A stretch of 64,000 nt of DNA. Origin: Burkholderia savannae (GTDB lineage: Bacteria; Pseudomonadota; Gammaproteobacteria; Burkholderiales; Burkholderiaceae). Shown in pieces: positions 16,955 through 25,236 of the stretch. The position numbers were made by a program, and so were the translations under genes. The notes below the pieces were generated by a model. It had not been told where the DNA came from. It searched no databases and saw only the letters and a program-made list of their open reading frames with translations. Positions within the stretch are counted from its first letter, which is position 1; every line of letters begins with the position of its first letter. The DNA is taken from positions 3,472,001 through 3,536,000 of the forward strand of contig NZ_CP013417.1 in NCBI RefSeq assembly GCF_001524445.2. The letters run 5' to 3'.

Positions 16955-17331
16955 ACGCCTCGTCAACAGTTATCGATATTTCAGAAATTCGACAACCATT
17001 TATACCTTAATTTTCGCTAGACGTTTGTACAGTTTTCTTAGCGTGTCCGTTACGCACGATAATTCGCCTCCGGCGATCGAAGCCTGCCCACTATGCAGCC
17101 GGATCGGCCTTCCAGCGCGGTTTTATTGCGATCGACACAACGCCGCCCACCATTCCGGCAGCGAATGTTTCATTGACCGAAATTCGCCGCCACGCGTGTC
17201 GCAAATGAAATTCGGACCCGACATTTCATTTTTTGTATGGAAATTGTCAGGAAAACAGGCCAATAAGCCAAACAATCCGAATTAATTATTGCAAATCGAG
17301 TTTTAGCGGATTTTTAATAAAGGGGCAGTCA
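16955..17331 (+). other. AT-rich leader of the biosynthetic operon
   Basis: About 375 bases with much lower GC than the surroundings, ending in AAAGGGG just before the start at 17332. An open frame of 86 codons at 17025-17285 has no family features and no good ribosome-binding site. The sequence looks like a long untranslated leader or a nucleoid-protein-silenced promoter region. Confidence 0.5.
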
Positions 17332-19098
17332 ATGCGCGATTCCTCGTCGCTGATCGACAAGCTGTTGGCTCCGCTCGGAGAGGGGCTGATCTGCCGCGCG
17401 CACGGCATCGGCACGCTCGACGAGAGCGGCATCGAGCACGTGCTGTCCTATCGTCAACTGAGCGAGGCGGGCTTGCGCATGAGCGCCGCGTTGAACGCGC
17501 TCGGCGCGCGCGCGGGCGATCTCGCCCTCCTCGCGCTGCCCGCGACGAACGACTATCTCGCGCTGCTCGTCGGCTGCGTGCTGTCGGGCGTCGTGCCGTG
17601 CACGGTGCCCGCGCCGCTCAAGCGCGCGAACGGCGCGAGCCCGCAAGTGCTCGAGGTCGCCTGCCAGCTCTATCGTCCGACGTTCGTGTTCACCGCATCC
17701 GCGCACGTCGCCGAACTCGAGGCGCAACTGCGCGGCACGGGCGCGCGCGTGATCGACGTCGGCATCCTCCGCGCCGCGTCGACGGGCGCCGAGCCGCGCC
17801 TCGCGCCGCGCGGCCGCGACGATACGCACCACATTCAACTGACGTCCGGTTCGACGTCGCATCCGAAGGCGGCGATCATCAGCCACCGCAACGTCGAGAG
17901 CAACATCGCGGGCATCGCGAACGCGTGCGGCTACAGCAAGCAAGCCGCCGACAACACCGTGATCTGGCTGCCGCTGCATCACGACATGGGCCTCGTGAGC
18001 CTGCTGCTGCATCTGTACTACGGGACGTCGCTGCGGCTGATGCCGTCGATGAGCTTCGTGCGCAACCCGCTCGGCTGGCTCAAGCGCATCGCGCACACGC
18101 GCTCGACGATCGCCGTCGCGCCGACCTTCGCGCTGCGCTACTGCGTGCGCCGCTTCAACGCGGCGGCGATGGAGGACGCCGACTTCAGTCATCTGCGCAC
18201 GTTCCTCGTCGGCGCGGAACGGGTCGACCGCGCGACGCTCGCCGATTTCGCCGCGACGTTCACGCCGTACGGCTTCCATGCGTCGGCGCTGCAGCCCTGC
18301 TACGGCATGGCGGAAGCGACGCTCGCCGTCACGTTGCACCGCTCGATCGACGCGCCGGCGACTCGGGCGTTCGCGCACGTGATCGCCGATCGCATCGACA
18401 CCGCGGCGCTCGCGCAGCATCACCGCGCGACGCCCGTGCCCGACGGCCACGCCGGCGCGACCGACACGCTGCTCGCCGTCGGCGCGCCGCTCGACCAGAT
18501 GGCCTACGAAATCCGCGATGCGCAGGGCCGCGCCGTCGCCGAACGCGACACGGGCGAGATCTTCATCCGCGGCGCATCGGTCATGCAGGGCTACCTGCCG
18601 AGCGCCGACGCCCCCGCGCCGCAACCGTTCGACGCGCACGGCTGGTTCGCGACGGGCGACATCGGCTACGTGAGCGGCGGCCAGCTCTTCATCCTCGGCC
18701 GCAAGAAGGAAATCATCATCATTCGCGGAACCAACTACTTCCCGCACGAGATCGAGGAGACGATCGACGGCCATCCGGCCGTCTACAAGGGCGCGTGCAT
18801 CGCCGTCGGCATCCACGACGAAACGCAGGGCACCGAGAACCTCGTCGTCCTCGTCGAGGCGCATGCGAATCGCGTCAACAGCGATTCGCGCGCCGAGTTG
18901 CAGACGCGCATGCAGCAGCGGCTCGGCTATTGCGCGCAACGCATTGCGTTCGTCGAGCCGGGCGCGTTGCCGCGCACGACGAGCGGCAAGCCGCAACGGC
19001 TGAAGGCGCGCGCGATGTTCATGAGCGGCGAGCTGCGCGAAATCGCGCCGCCGCCGTCGCGCCTGCCCGGCGTCGAGCGCCTCGCCCCGCAGCCATGA
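17332..19098 (+). CDS. Fatty-acyl-AMP ligase (FAAL-like)
   Basis: This 588-residue member of the adenylate-forming superfamily would activate a fatty acid and load it on the carrier protein encoded at 20313. Motifs: IQLTSGSTSHPKAAIISH (P-loop A3), WLPLHHDMGLVSLLLHLYYG, LQPCYGMAEATLAVT (A5), WFATGDIGYV (A7) and FILGRKKEIIIIRGTNYFPH. HHDMGL and RGTNYFPHEIE are typical of FAALs and related acyl-ACP ligases rather than acyl-CoA synthetases. AAAGGGG lies upstream of ATG 17332. First gene of the operon. Confidence 0.88.
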   Translation: MRDSSSLIDKLLAPLGEGLICRAHGIGTLDESGIEHVLSYRQLSEAGLRMSAALNALGARAGDLALLALPATNDYLALLVGCVLSGVVPCTVPAPLKRANGASPQVLEVACQLYRPTFVFTASAHVAELEAQLRGTGARVIDVGILRAASTGAEPRLAPRGRDDTHHIQLTSGSTSHPKAAIISHRNVESNIAGIANACGYSKQAADNTVIWLPLHHDMGLVSLLLHLYYGTSLRLMPSMSFVRNPLGWLKRIAHTRSTIAVAPTFALRYCVRRFNAAAMEDADFSHLRTFLVGAERVDRATLADFAATFTPYGFHASALQPCYGMAEATLAVTLHRSIDAPATRAFAHVIADRIDTAALAQHHRATPVPDGHAGATDTLLAVGAPLDQMAYEIRDAQGRAVAERDTGEIFIRGASVMQGYLPSADAPAPQPFDAHGWFATGDIGYVSGGQLFILGRKKEIIIIRGTNYFPHEIEETIDGHPAVYKGACIAVGIHDETQGTENLVVLVEAHANRVNSDSRAELQTRMQQRLGYCAQRIAFVEPGALPRTTSGKPQRLKARAMFMSGELREIAPPPSRLPGVERLAPQP

Positions 19099-19178
19099 CG
19101 GCCGCCGCCTCGCGATCCTCCCTCTCGCGCGCCGCCCACATACGACGTTCATCAACGCATGCCCGAACCCGATTGCCC

Positions 19179-20255
19179 ATGATGCTCGACACCCTGCCCG
19201 ACACGCATTCGCACCTCGACGCCGCCGATCTGCCGGCGCTCGCCGCGCAACCGATCCGCGACCGCCTCGAAGCGTTCGGCGCGCTGCCCGCGCCGCTCGA
19301 CGCGCTGCTGCGCGCGAGCGCGACGCGCCTGCTCGACAGCGACATGATCATCGCGCAGCCGCGCACCCCGGCCGAGCCGGCCGACGCCGCGCGCGCGACC
19401 ACGCCGCTGCGCTACGAGCAATCGGCCGAGACCGAGGCCACGCTCGAGCGAATCGCGCGCGAGGGCTTCGCCCCGCACTTCAAGCCGTTCATGCGCGGCT
19501 TCTCGCGCGTGATGTCGACGCTCTTTCTCACGCCGGAGCAGGACGCGAAGGTCGAGGCGCACCGCGCGGCCGGCCACCATCTGCGCTTTCTGATGAGCGA
19601 CGTCGGCGGCCCCGCGCTCGCGGGCTGGCGCTCGACCGTGCGCGGCGAAAACGGCCGCACGGTGCTGGCGATCGACAAGGTGTGGGGCATCGAGGCGCAT
19701 CGCGAAAGCATCGGGCTCGTGGCCGTGCGCGCGCCGGGCGCGTTCATGCCGGCCGCCTATCTCGTGTGGCCCGAGCAGTACCGCACGCTCGAGCGCGCCG
19801 CATGCGGCGAGCCGTTCCTCGAAGGCGGCCTGCAGCTCGGCAACGTGCGCGGCGAAGTCGAGACGACGCCCGAGGATCGCCTGCGCATCGGCGGCCCGAA
19901 CGTGTTCAACAAGTATCTGACGATCGTGCGCCCCTATTTCGTGCGCGCGCTGATGGCGCACGTCGGCTGGCTCGCGCGCGCAGACCGGCTCGCGCTGTCG
20001 CCCGCGCACGAATCGGTCTGGCGGTTCGTCGCGCAAGGCGCGCGCACGCAGTCGCGCTCGACCGTGTACGGCGCCGACAGCGTGCAGCGCGTGCTCGCGC
20101 TCAAGTTCGCCGCGAACGAGCTGCTCGGCGAGCTGGTGCGCCAGGGCGCGGTGCGCCGCTTCGACGATCAGCGCGACCTGCTCGCGCTGTCGAAGATGGA
20201 AGGCAGCGCATACCGCTGCTACTACGAAATCCGGATGGGCGCGAAACGCGCCTGA
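19179..20255 (+). CDS. Divergent acyl-CoA-dehydrogenase-like protein
   Basis: The 358-residue protein shows a weak acyl-CoA dehydrogenase pattern: LRFLMSDVGGPALAGWRSTV at the TExxGGSD region, then LAIDKVWGIEAH and IGLVAVRAPGAFMPAAYLVW for the beta domain, and helical sequence from about 260 with LIGLVR-like content. The catalytic Glu motif is not recognisable. It may bind FAD and act on a carrier-bound acyl chain, or be a non-catalytic partner. An upstream ATG at 19095 overlaps the FAAL stop (ATGA), but the extra 28 codons have non-coding-like third-position GC, so 19179 is preferred. Confidence 0.55.
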   Translation: MMLDTLPDTHSHLDAADLPALAAQPIRDRLEAFGALPAPLDALLRASATRLLDSDMIIAQPRTPAEPADAARATTPLRYEQSAETEATLERIAREGFAPHFKPFMRGFSRVMSTLFLTPEQDAKVEAHRAAGHHLRFLMSDVGGPALAGWRSTVRGENGRTVLAIDKVWGIEAHRESIGLVAVRAPGAFMPAAYLVWPEQYRTLERAACGEPFLEGGLQLGNVRGEVETTPEDRLRIGGPNVFNKYLTIVRPYFVRALMAHVGWLARADRLALSPAHESVWRFVAQGARTQSRSTVYGADSVQRVLALKFAANELLGELVRQGAVRRFDDQRDLLALSKMEGSAYRCYYEIRMGAKRA

Positions 20256-20312
20256 TCCGTCGTTCATCGTTGTTTCGCCGTGTTGTCTCTCTACTCGAAA
20301 AAGGAAACCGTC

Positions 20313-20561
20313 ATGAGCACGCCCGCCACTGAAACGCTGCCCCTTCTCGCACGCGAGGTCGCGAAGATCCTGAACGTCGAGGCCGTCGAAACCAACGTCG
20401 GCATCGGCGAGCTCGGAATCGACTCGCTGAACATCGTCGAGCTGATCGTCTTTTGCGAGCAGTTGTACGGCTCGATCGATCCCGAAGCGCTGAACATCAC
20501 GCAATACACGACGCTCGCGCAGCTCGACGCCGAACTGCGCGCATCGCAGACGGCCGCCTGA
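20313..20561 (+). CDS. Acyl carrier protein
   Basis: This 82-residue carrier protein has the phosphopantetheine attachment serine in GELGIDSLNIVELIVFCEQ. It is acidic and four-helical by pattern. AAGGA stands 8 bases before the ATG. It is the only discrete carrier protein in the locus and probably holds the substrate for the ligases, KASIII-like proteins and oxidative enzymes encoded around it. Confidence 0.93.
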   Translation: MSTPATETLPLLAREVAKILNVEAVETNVGIGELGIDSLNIVELIVFCEQLYGSIDPEALNITQYTTLAQLDAELRASQTAA

Positions 20562-20593
20562 CGCGCGGCGCGAAAGCAGCACACGAGGCCGCG

Positions 20594-21481
20594 ATGATCG
20601 AGCTCGCCCCCATTCCGGAACCCGCCGCGACGACGCTGACCGCCGCGCGCCTGCAGGTGCGCGCGCTCGCCTACCGGCGCGTCGCGGCGCCCGCCGCGGG
20701 CGGCGTCGACGACCTGCTGGACGCCGCCGCGCGGCTCGGCCGCCTGCTCGGGCGCGAGGCGCTGGCGTGCGCCGGTTCCGCGCGCGCGGGCGACGCGATC
20801 GACGACTACGTGGTGTGCTCGACGATCCTGTCCGGCCTGCTGATGGACGACTCGCCGCATCATGCCGCGTTCGCCCACGCGATCGCATCGCACGGGCCGC
20901 GCGCCGCGGACTGGCTCACGCACGGCTACGAGTGCGCGAGCTGGGGCTACGTGTTGCGCGAGACGCTCGGCAAGGCGATGCATACCGGCACGCGACGGCT
21001 GCTGCTGCAGATCGTCGACGTCGACATCCATCGCTTCAGCTACTGGCTGAGCCATCCGCAATGGGGCGCATCCGGCTTCGGCATCTGCACGCTCGCGCTC
21101 GACGTCGCGCCGGGCGCCGACTGGCCGCTGCATCTGGGCGCGGCGCCGCCCGCGCACGCGCTCGCGATGCTGGGCCGCGCGCTTGCCGCGTTCGGCCGCG
21201 CACGGCCGGGCACGCCTGTCGCGCCGCCGTTCTTCAAGGAGGCGTCGCGCCGCGCGCTGCTCAAGTGCCTGGGCGACGCGCCCGTGCATCCGGACGGCCA
21301 CGCACGCTTCGGCCACGCGTTCGGCAGCGACCCATGGATCTCGCTGCTGCTGCATCGCTGCGCGCCCGGCGCGCCGGCCGCGGCGCGCGCGATCGTCGGC
21401 TCGCTCGCGCTCAACGGCTACTTCGCGATCGCCGAGATCGCGTACGGCGCCGACGCACGCTTTCGCCTGGACCCGGCATGA
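20594..21481 (+). CDS. Thiolase-fold (ketosynthase-like) protein, degenerate
   Basis: I do not recognise a named family. The 295-residue protein has a thiolase-like arrangement: a possible nucleophile Cys in HGYECASWGYVL, a strand-turn LLLQIVDVDIHRFSYW and GASGFGICTLALDV where KAS proteins have their mid-protein Gly-rich strand, and a C-terminal SLALNGYFAIAEIAYG resembling the last KAS strand. HPDGHARFGHAFGSDPW could carry the second-half active residues. It may modify the chain as an acyltransferase or ketosynthase, or pair with one of the KASIII-like proteins. Its stop overlaps the next start (ATGA). Confidence 0.45.
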   Translation: MIELAPIPEPAATTLTAARLQVRALAYRRVAAPAAGGVDDLLDAAARLGRLLGREALACAGSARAGDAIDDYVVCSTILSGLLMDDSPHHAAFAHAIASHGPRAADWLTHGYECASWGYVLRETLGKAMHTGTRRLLLQIVDVDIHRFSYWLSHPQWGASGFGICTLALDVAPGADWPLHLGAAPPAHALAMLGRALAAFGRARPGTPVAPPFFKEASRRALLKCLGDAPVHPDGHARFGHAFGSDPWISLLLHRCAPGAPAAARAIVGSLALNGYFAIAEIAYGADARFRLDPA

Positions 21482-22038
21482 CGCACTTCGCCACTCGCCG
21501 CTACCGGCTCGAACGCGCGCCCCGCGCACCCGTGCTCGTGCGCGCGTCGAGCTACGGCATCCCCGCTGCCACCACCGACGACTACGCGCGCCTCGCCGCG
21601 TATCAGCCGGATTCGACCGCCCCCGTGCTGCTCGACCACACGCAGTACGCGCGCTTCATGTCGGAGCTCGTCGACGCGCTGTGGCAGGCGCTCGGCGCCG
21701 ATACGCGCGTGTACGTCCGGTTCCGGATGCCGTACAACGGCGCGCTGCCCGCGAACCTGCTCGATCCGCGCGTGCTGATCGGCAGCGGGCTCGGCTCGCA
21801 GATGGCGTTCTGGTCGCGCGTCGAGGCTCGGCCCGGCATAGGCATCGTCGACCGAATCCGCCGCGATCTCGACTACCCGGGCGACAACACGCTCGCCTTC
21901 GCCAGCGCGAGCGAGGAGCGGCTCGACACGCTGGAGGCCGCGCTGTTGCGCGACTGGCCGCGCTACGCGGTGCGGCTCGCGCGCGCCGACGGCGGCGCGG
22001 CCCGCCGCCCGGTCCGACCGGACGCCCGTTTTGCCTAA
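21478..22038 (+). CDS. Conserved-looking hypothetical protein of the biosynthetic operon
   Basis: This 186-residue protein begins MTHFATRRYRLERAPRAPVL and contains YVRFRMPYNGALPANLLDPR and GSGLGSQMAFWSRVEARPGI. There is no signal peptide, membrane helix or motif I can assign. It overlaps the previous gene by four bases (ATGA), so it is co-translated and probably works with that protein. Confidence 0.75.
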   Translation: MTHFATRRYRLERAPRAPVLVRASSYGIPAATTDDYARLAAYQPDSTAPVLLDHTQYARFMSELVDALWQALGADTRVYVRFRMPYNGALPANLLDPRVLIGSGLGSQMAFWSRVEARPGIGIVDRIRRDLDYPGDNTLAFASASEERLDTLEAALLRDWPRYAVRLARADGGAARRPVRPDARFA

Positions 22039-22056
22039 CCGAACATGGAAGCCACT

Positions 22057-23040
22057 ATGCAACCGTACGAAGACGCCGCCCGCGGCCATCGCTGGTCGAT
22101 GCCCGTCGACGCGCTGATGATGAGCGACTACGAATATCGCGAGACCGCGCTGACGAACCTGTATCACAAGGCCAAGGCCGCCCAGTGGGACGTCAACCGC
22201 GACATCGACTGGAACGTGACGCTGAACCCCGACAACCCGCTCGGGATGCCCGACGGCATGCTGCTCGTGTTCGGCACCGATCTGTGGCACAAGCTCGGCG
22301 CCGCCGAGCGCGCGGAGATGCGCCATCACTGGCAGGGGTGGCTGCTGTCGCAGATCCTGCATGGCGAGCAGGCGGCGCTCATCTGCGCGTCGAAGCTCGC
22401 GAGCGCCGAGGAAAGCCTGTCCGCGCGCCTGTGCGCGGCGGCGCAGATCATGGACGAGGCGCGCCACGTCGAAGCGTACGCGAAGCTCGTCAACGAGAAG
22501 ATCAGCGTGCGCTATCCGATGAGCCGCTCGCTCGAAGGGCTGCTGAAGGACACCGTCACGTCGAGCGCGCTCGACATCACGAACCTCGGGATGCAGGTGC
22601 TCGTCGAGGGGATCGCGCTGTCGACGTTCCAGACCGTCGTCGCGTTCAGCACCGATCCGTTCGTCAAGGATCTGTTCGCGCGCATCCAGCGCGACGAGGC
22701 GCGCCACTTCGCGGTCGGCCGGCTCACGCTCGCCCGCGTGTATTCGGACATGACGTCGGCCGAGCTGAAGGAGCGCGAGGAGTTCGTGAGCGAAGGCGCG
22801 TCGGTGCTGTACGAGCACCTGTGCGCGGACGACATCTGGGAGCCGCTCGGCTATTCGAAGCAGGCGTGCGCGCAGATGGTGCGCGAATCCGAGGTGTCGC
22901 GCGCGCTGCGCCGCTCGATCTTCCGCCGCCTCGTGCCGACGATCCGCGAGATCGGCCTGCTGACGCCGCGCGTGCGCCGGACCTTCGAGCAGCTCGACGT
23001 GATCGACTACGAAGACATGCCGCTCGCGATGGACCTGTGA
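22057..23040 (+). CDS. Ferritin-like diiron oxygenase
   Basis: The 327-residue protein carries both halves of a ferritin-like/R2-type diiron site: Glu in LHGEQAALICASKL, ExxH in MDEARHVEAYAK, Glu in LVEGIALSTFQ, and ExxH in QRDEARHFAVGR. This class includes N-oxygenases and hydroxylases of natural-product pathways (AurF, CmlI relatives). The extra His of AurF (HxxxExxH) is absent here, so N-oxygenation is only one option. ATG 22057 has GGAAG five bases upstream; an in-frame ATG at 22045 has no ribosome-binding site. Confidence 0.82.
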   Translation: MQPYEDAARGHRWSMPVDALMMSDYEYRETALTNLYHKAKAAQWDVNRDIDWNVTLNPDNPLGMPDGMLLVFGTDLWHKLGAAERAEMRHHWQGWLLSQILHGEQAALICASKLASAEESLSARLCAAAQIMDEARHVEAYAKLVNEKISVRYPMSRSLEGLLKDTVTSSALDITNLGMQVLVEGIALSTFQTVVAFSTDPFVKDLFARIQRDEARHFAVGRLTLARVYSDMTSAELKEREEFVSEGASVLYEHLCADDIWEPLGYSKQACAQMVRESEVSRALRRSIFRRLVPTIREIGLLTPRVRRTFEQLDVIDYEDMPLAMDL

Positions 23041-23044
23041 CGCC

Positions 23045-24043
23045 ATGCGCCAAGATCAAGCGAACCACTGGATCGGCATCGACGCCGCCGCATACGAGCT
23101 GCCCGACGCGGCGATCGACATCGACGCATGGGCGGCCCGCCATGCGTGGCCGCGCGCGCAGGTCGACGCGATCCTCGAATCGGGCTGCCGCTTCTTCCAT
23201 GCCGCGCCGCAGACGAGCGAAGTCGAGCTCGCGTCGCGCGCGGTCGGCGCGCTCGTCGACGCGACGGGCATCGCGCCGTCGTCGATCGATCTGATGGTGC
23301 ACGTGCACACGCAGACTTTCAGCATGCCCGCACCGCCGCGCAGCCTGCTCTACGAAGTCGCGCACGCGCACGGCATCCGGCCGCTATGGAGCGGATCGAT
23401 CGCGCAGTTGAACTGCGCGTCGATCGCCGCGGCGATCCGCATGATCGACGCGCTGTTCGCCGCGTATCCGCAGGCGCAGTCGGCGCTCGTCGTGTCGGCC
23501 GACCGCGCGTACGACGAAGCGACCCGCCTGCGCCAGTTCTCCGGCATCCAGGGCGACGGCGCCGCATGCCTGCTCGTGACCCGCAACAGCCGCCGCAATC
23601 GCGTCGGCGGCATCGCGCTGCGCAACCAGGCCGCGTGGTATCCGGGCTCCGACTCGGCGAAGGAAGTCGAGCGCACGATGATTTCGACCGAATGGCTGCA
23701 TACGCACCGGATCGTCGACGCCGCGTGCGCGCTGACGGGCCGGCCGATCACGGGCTACGAGCGCATCCTGCCGATCAACACGGATCTGCGCGGCTGGCAT
23801 GCGCTCTGCCGCGCGCTGCGCGTGCCCACCGAGCGGCTGTTCGGCGAGAACGTCGCGCGCTGCGGCCACGTGTGCTGCTCCGATTTCGCCATCAATCTCG
23901 CCGACGACGGCCTCGCCGCGCTCGACGCGGGCCTGCACGTGATGGGCGTCATGCAGTCGAACGTCGGCGCGTTCGCCGCCGTCGCGCTGCATCCGCTCGC
24001 CGCCGATTCGTCGTCCACTCCCCCCGAGGCCTATGAACATTGA
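23045..24043 (+). CDS. KASIII-like condensing enzyme 1
   Basis: The 332-residue thiolase-fold protein keeps the active cysteine in IAQLNCASIAAAIRMI. The usual KASIII His in the HQAN segment is replaced (ILPINTDLRGWHALCRAL), and the Asn of GNxSAAS corresponds to CGHVCCSDFAINL. GH in this place is seen in KASIII-like acyltransferases and head-to-tail condensing enzymes of secondary metabolism. It probably transfers or condenses an unusual acyl group. It overlaps the next gene by 11 bases. Confidence 0.82.
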   Translation: MRQDQANHWIGIDAAAYELPDAAIDIDAWAARHAWPRAQVDAILESGCRFFHAAPQTSEVELASRAVGALVDATGIAPSSIDLMVHVHTQTFSMPAPPRSLLYEVAHAHGIRPLWSGSIAQLNCASIAAAIRMIDALFAAYPQAQSALVVSADRAYDEATRLRQFSGIQGDGAACLLVTRNSRRNRVGGIALRNQAAWYPGSDSAKEVERTMISTEWLHTHRIVDAACALTGRPITGYERILPINTDLRGWHALCRALRVPTERLFGENVARCGHVCCSDFAINLADDGLAALDAGLHVMGVMQSNVGAFAAVALHPLAADSSSTPPEAYEH

Positions 24044-25229
24044 CACGATCGGAACCGCGCCGCGCGCCGCGGCCGACGCCGACCACGCCGACTGGCTCGA
24101 AGGGCTCGACACGCCCTGCTACGTGTTCGACCCGCAAAGCGTGCTCGCGAGCTACGCCGCGTTGCGCGCGGCGCTCGGCACGCGCGTCGTCGTGTCGCTG
24201 AAGGCGAACTCGCACGCGGATCTGTTCCTGCGCTGCGCGCACGCGTTCGAAGACGGCATCGAGCTCGCGAGCCAGGGCGAGCTCGACACCGTCGTCGGGC
24301 GCGGCAAGCACGTGAAGTACCTGAACAACCCGGCGATGGGCGACGCGCTAATGCGCGCGGGCATCGCGTCGCGCTGCCACTTCATCCTCGACGGGCCGGA
24401 CATGGTGCGCCGCTTCGTCGCGCTCGCGTCCGGCAAGGAGACCGAGGACGTGATGCTGCGGATCAACGCGGGCGCGCTGCTCGGCGCGCATGCGCCGAAG
24501 TCGCTGCGCGACCATTTCGGCATGACGCCCGCGGAGGCGCTCGGCATGGCGAACCTCCTCACTCAGGCGGGCCGCCGCGTGGCCGGCCTGCACACGTTCG
24601 TCGGCTCGGGCAACTTCCGCGCCGGGCCGACGAAGGGCGGCGACGCGGATTCGGCCGATCTCGCATGGGCGCTCGCACAGCTCGCCGAGCAGATCGAATC
24701 GCTCGTGCGCGCGCCCGTCACGCATCTGAACCTCGGCGGCGGTTTTTCCGAGAAAGGCCATGACGACGCGACCTTCGAGCGCTATCGCGCGCGCATCGCG
24801 CCGCTCGCGAAACGCTACACGCTCGTTCACGAAGCGGGCCGCGCGATCTTCGCGAACGCGGGCGTGTTCGTCACGCGCGTGCGCGCCGTCAAGGTCTGGG
24901 ACGACCGCGTGATCGCCGTGTGCGACGGCGGCATGAGCCACAACTTCCTGCTCGCGAAGACGGAGGCGGTCCTGAAAACCTGGGAGGCGCCGACGCTCGT
25001 GCCGGCCAGCCCCGCCGACGCGCATCGCGCGCCGAACGCGCTGCCGGTCACGTTCGTCGGCAACACCTGCAACCGCGCCGACGTGATCGGCCGGCTCGAG
25101 CGTCATCCGCGGCTGCCGCAGCCGGGCGACTTCGTCGTGTTCTCGCAGTGCGGCGCCTATCACCACTCGTACACCGTGAGCGGCTTCCTGTCCCACAAGC
25201 CGGCTCAGGTCTATATCCGTCAGGCATGA
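24033..25229 (+). CDS. PLP-dependent amino-acid decarboxylase, fold type III
   Basis: The 398-residue protein belongs to the ornithine/diaminopimelate decarboxylase group. The PLP lysine is in VVVSLKANSHADL; GLHTFVGSGN, LNLGGGFSEKG and LVHEAGRAIFANAG bind the cofactor phosphate; VGNTCNRADVIGR and QCGAYHHSYT give the second-subunit Cys-Asp and Tyr. Substrate is unknown. With the diaminobutyrate-type aminotransferase at 35400 it could make a diamine. Related enzymes (BtrK) decarboxylate an amino acid held on a carrier protein, which is also possible here. Confidence 0.87.
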   Translation: MNIDTIGTAPRAAADADHADWLEGLDTPCYVFDPQSVLASYAALRAALGTRVVVSLKANSHADLFLRCAHAFEDGIELASQGELDTVVGRGKHVKYLNNPAMGDALMRAGIASRCHFILDGPDMVRRFVALASGKETEDVMLRINAGALLGAHAPKSLRDHFGMTPAEALGMANLLTQAGRRVAGLHTFVGSGNFRAGPTKGGDADSADLAWALAQLAEQIESLVRAPVTHLNLGGGFSEKGHDDATFERYRARIAPLAKRYTLVHEAGRAIFANAGVFVTRVRAVKVWDDRVIAVCDGGMSHNFLLAKTEAVLKTWEAPTLVPASPADAHRAPNALPVTFVGNTCNRADVIGRLERHPRLPQPGDFVVFSQCGAYHHSYTVSGFLSHKPAQVYIRQA

Positions 25230-25236
25230 GAGCGCC

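Noticed and set aside
17025..17285. 86-codon open frame in the AT-rich leader
   Set aside because: No motif, no good ribosome-binding site, and it ends before the real operon start at 17332.
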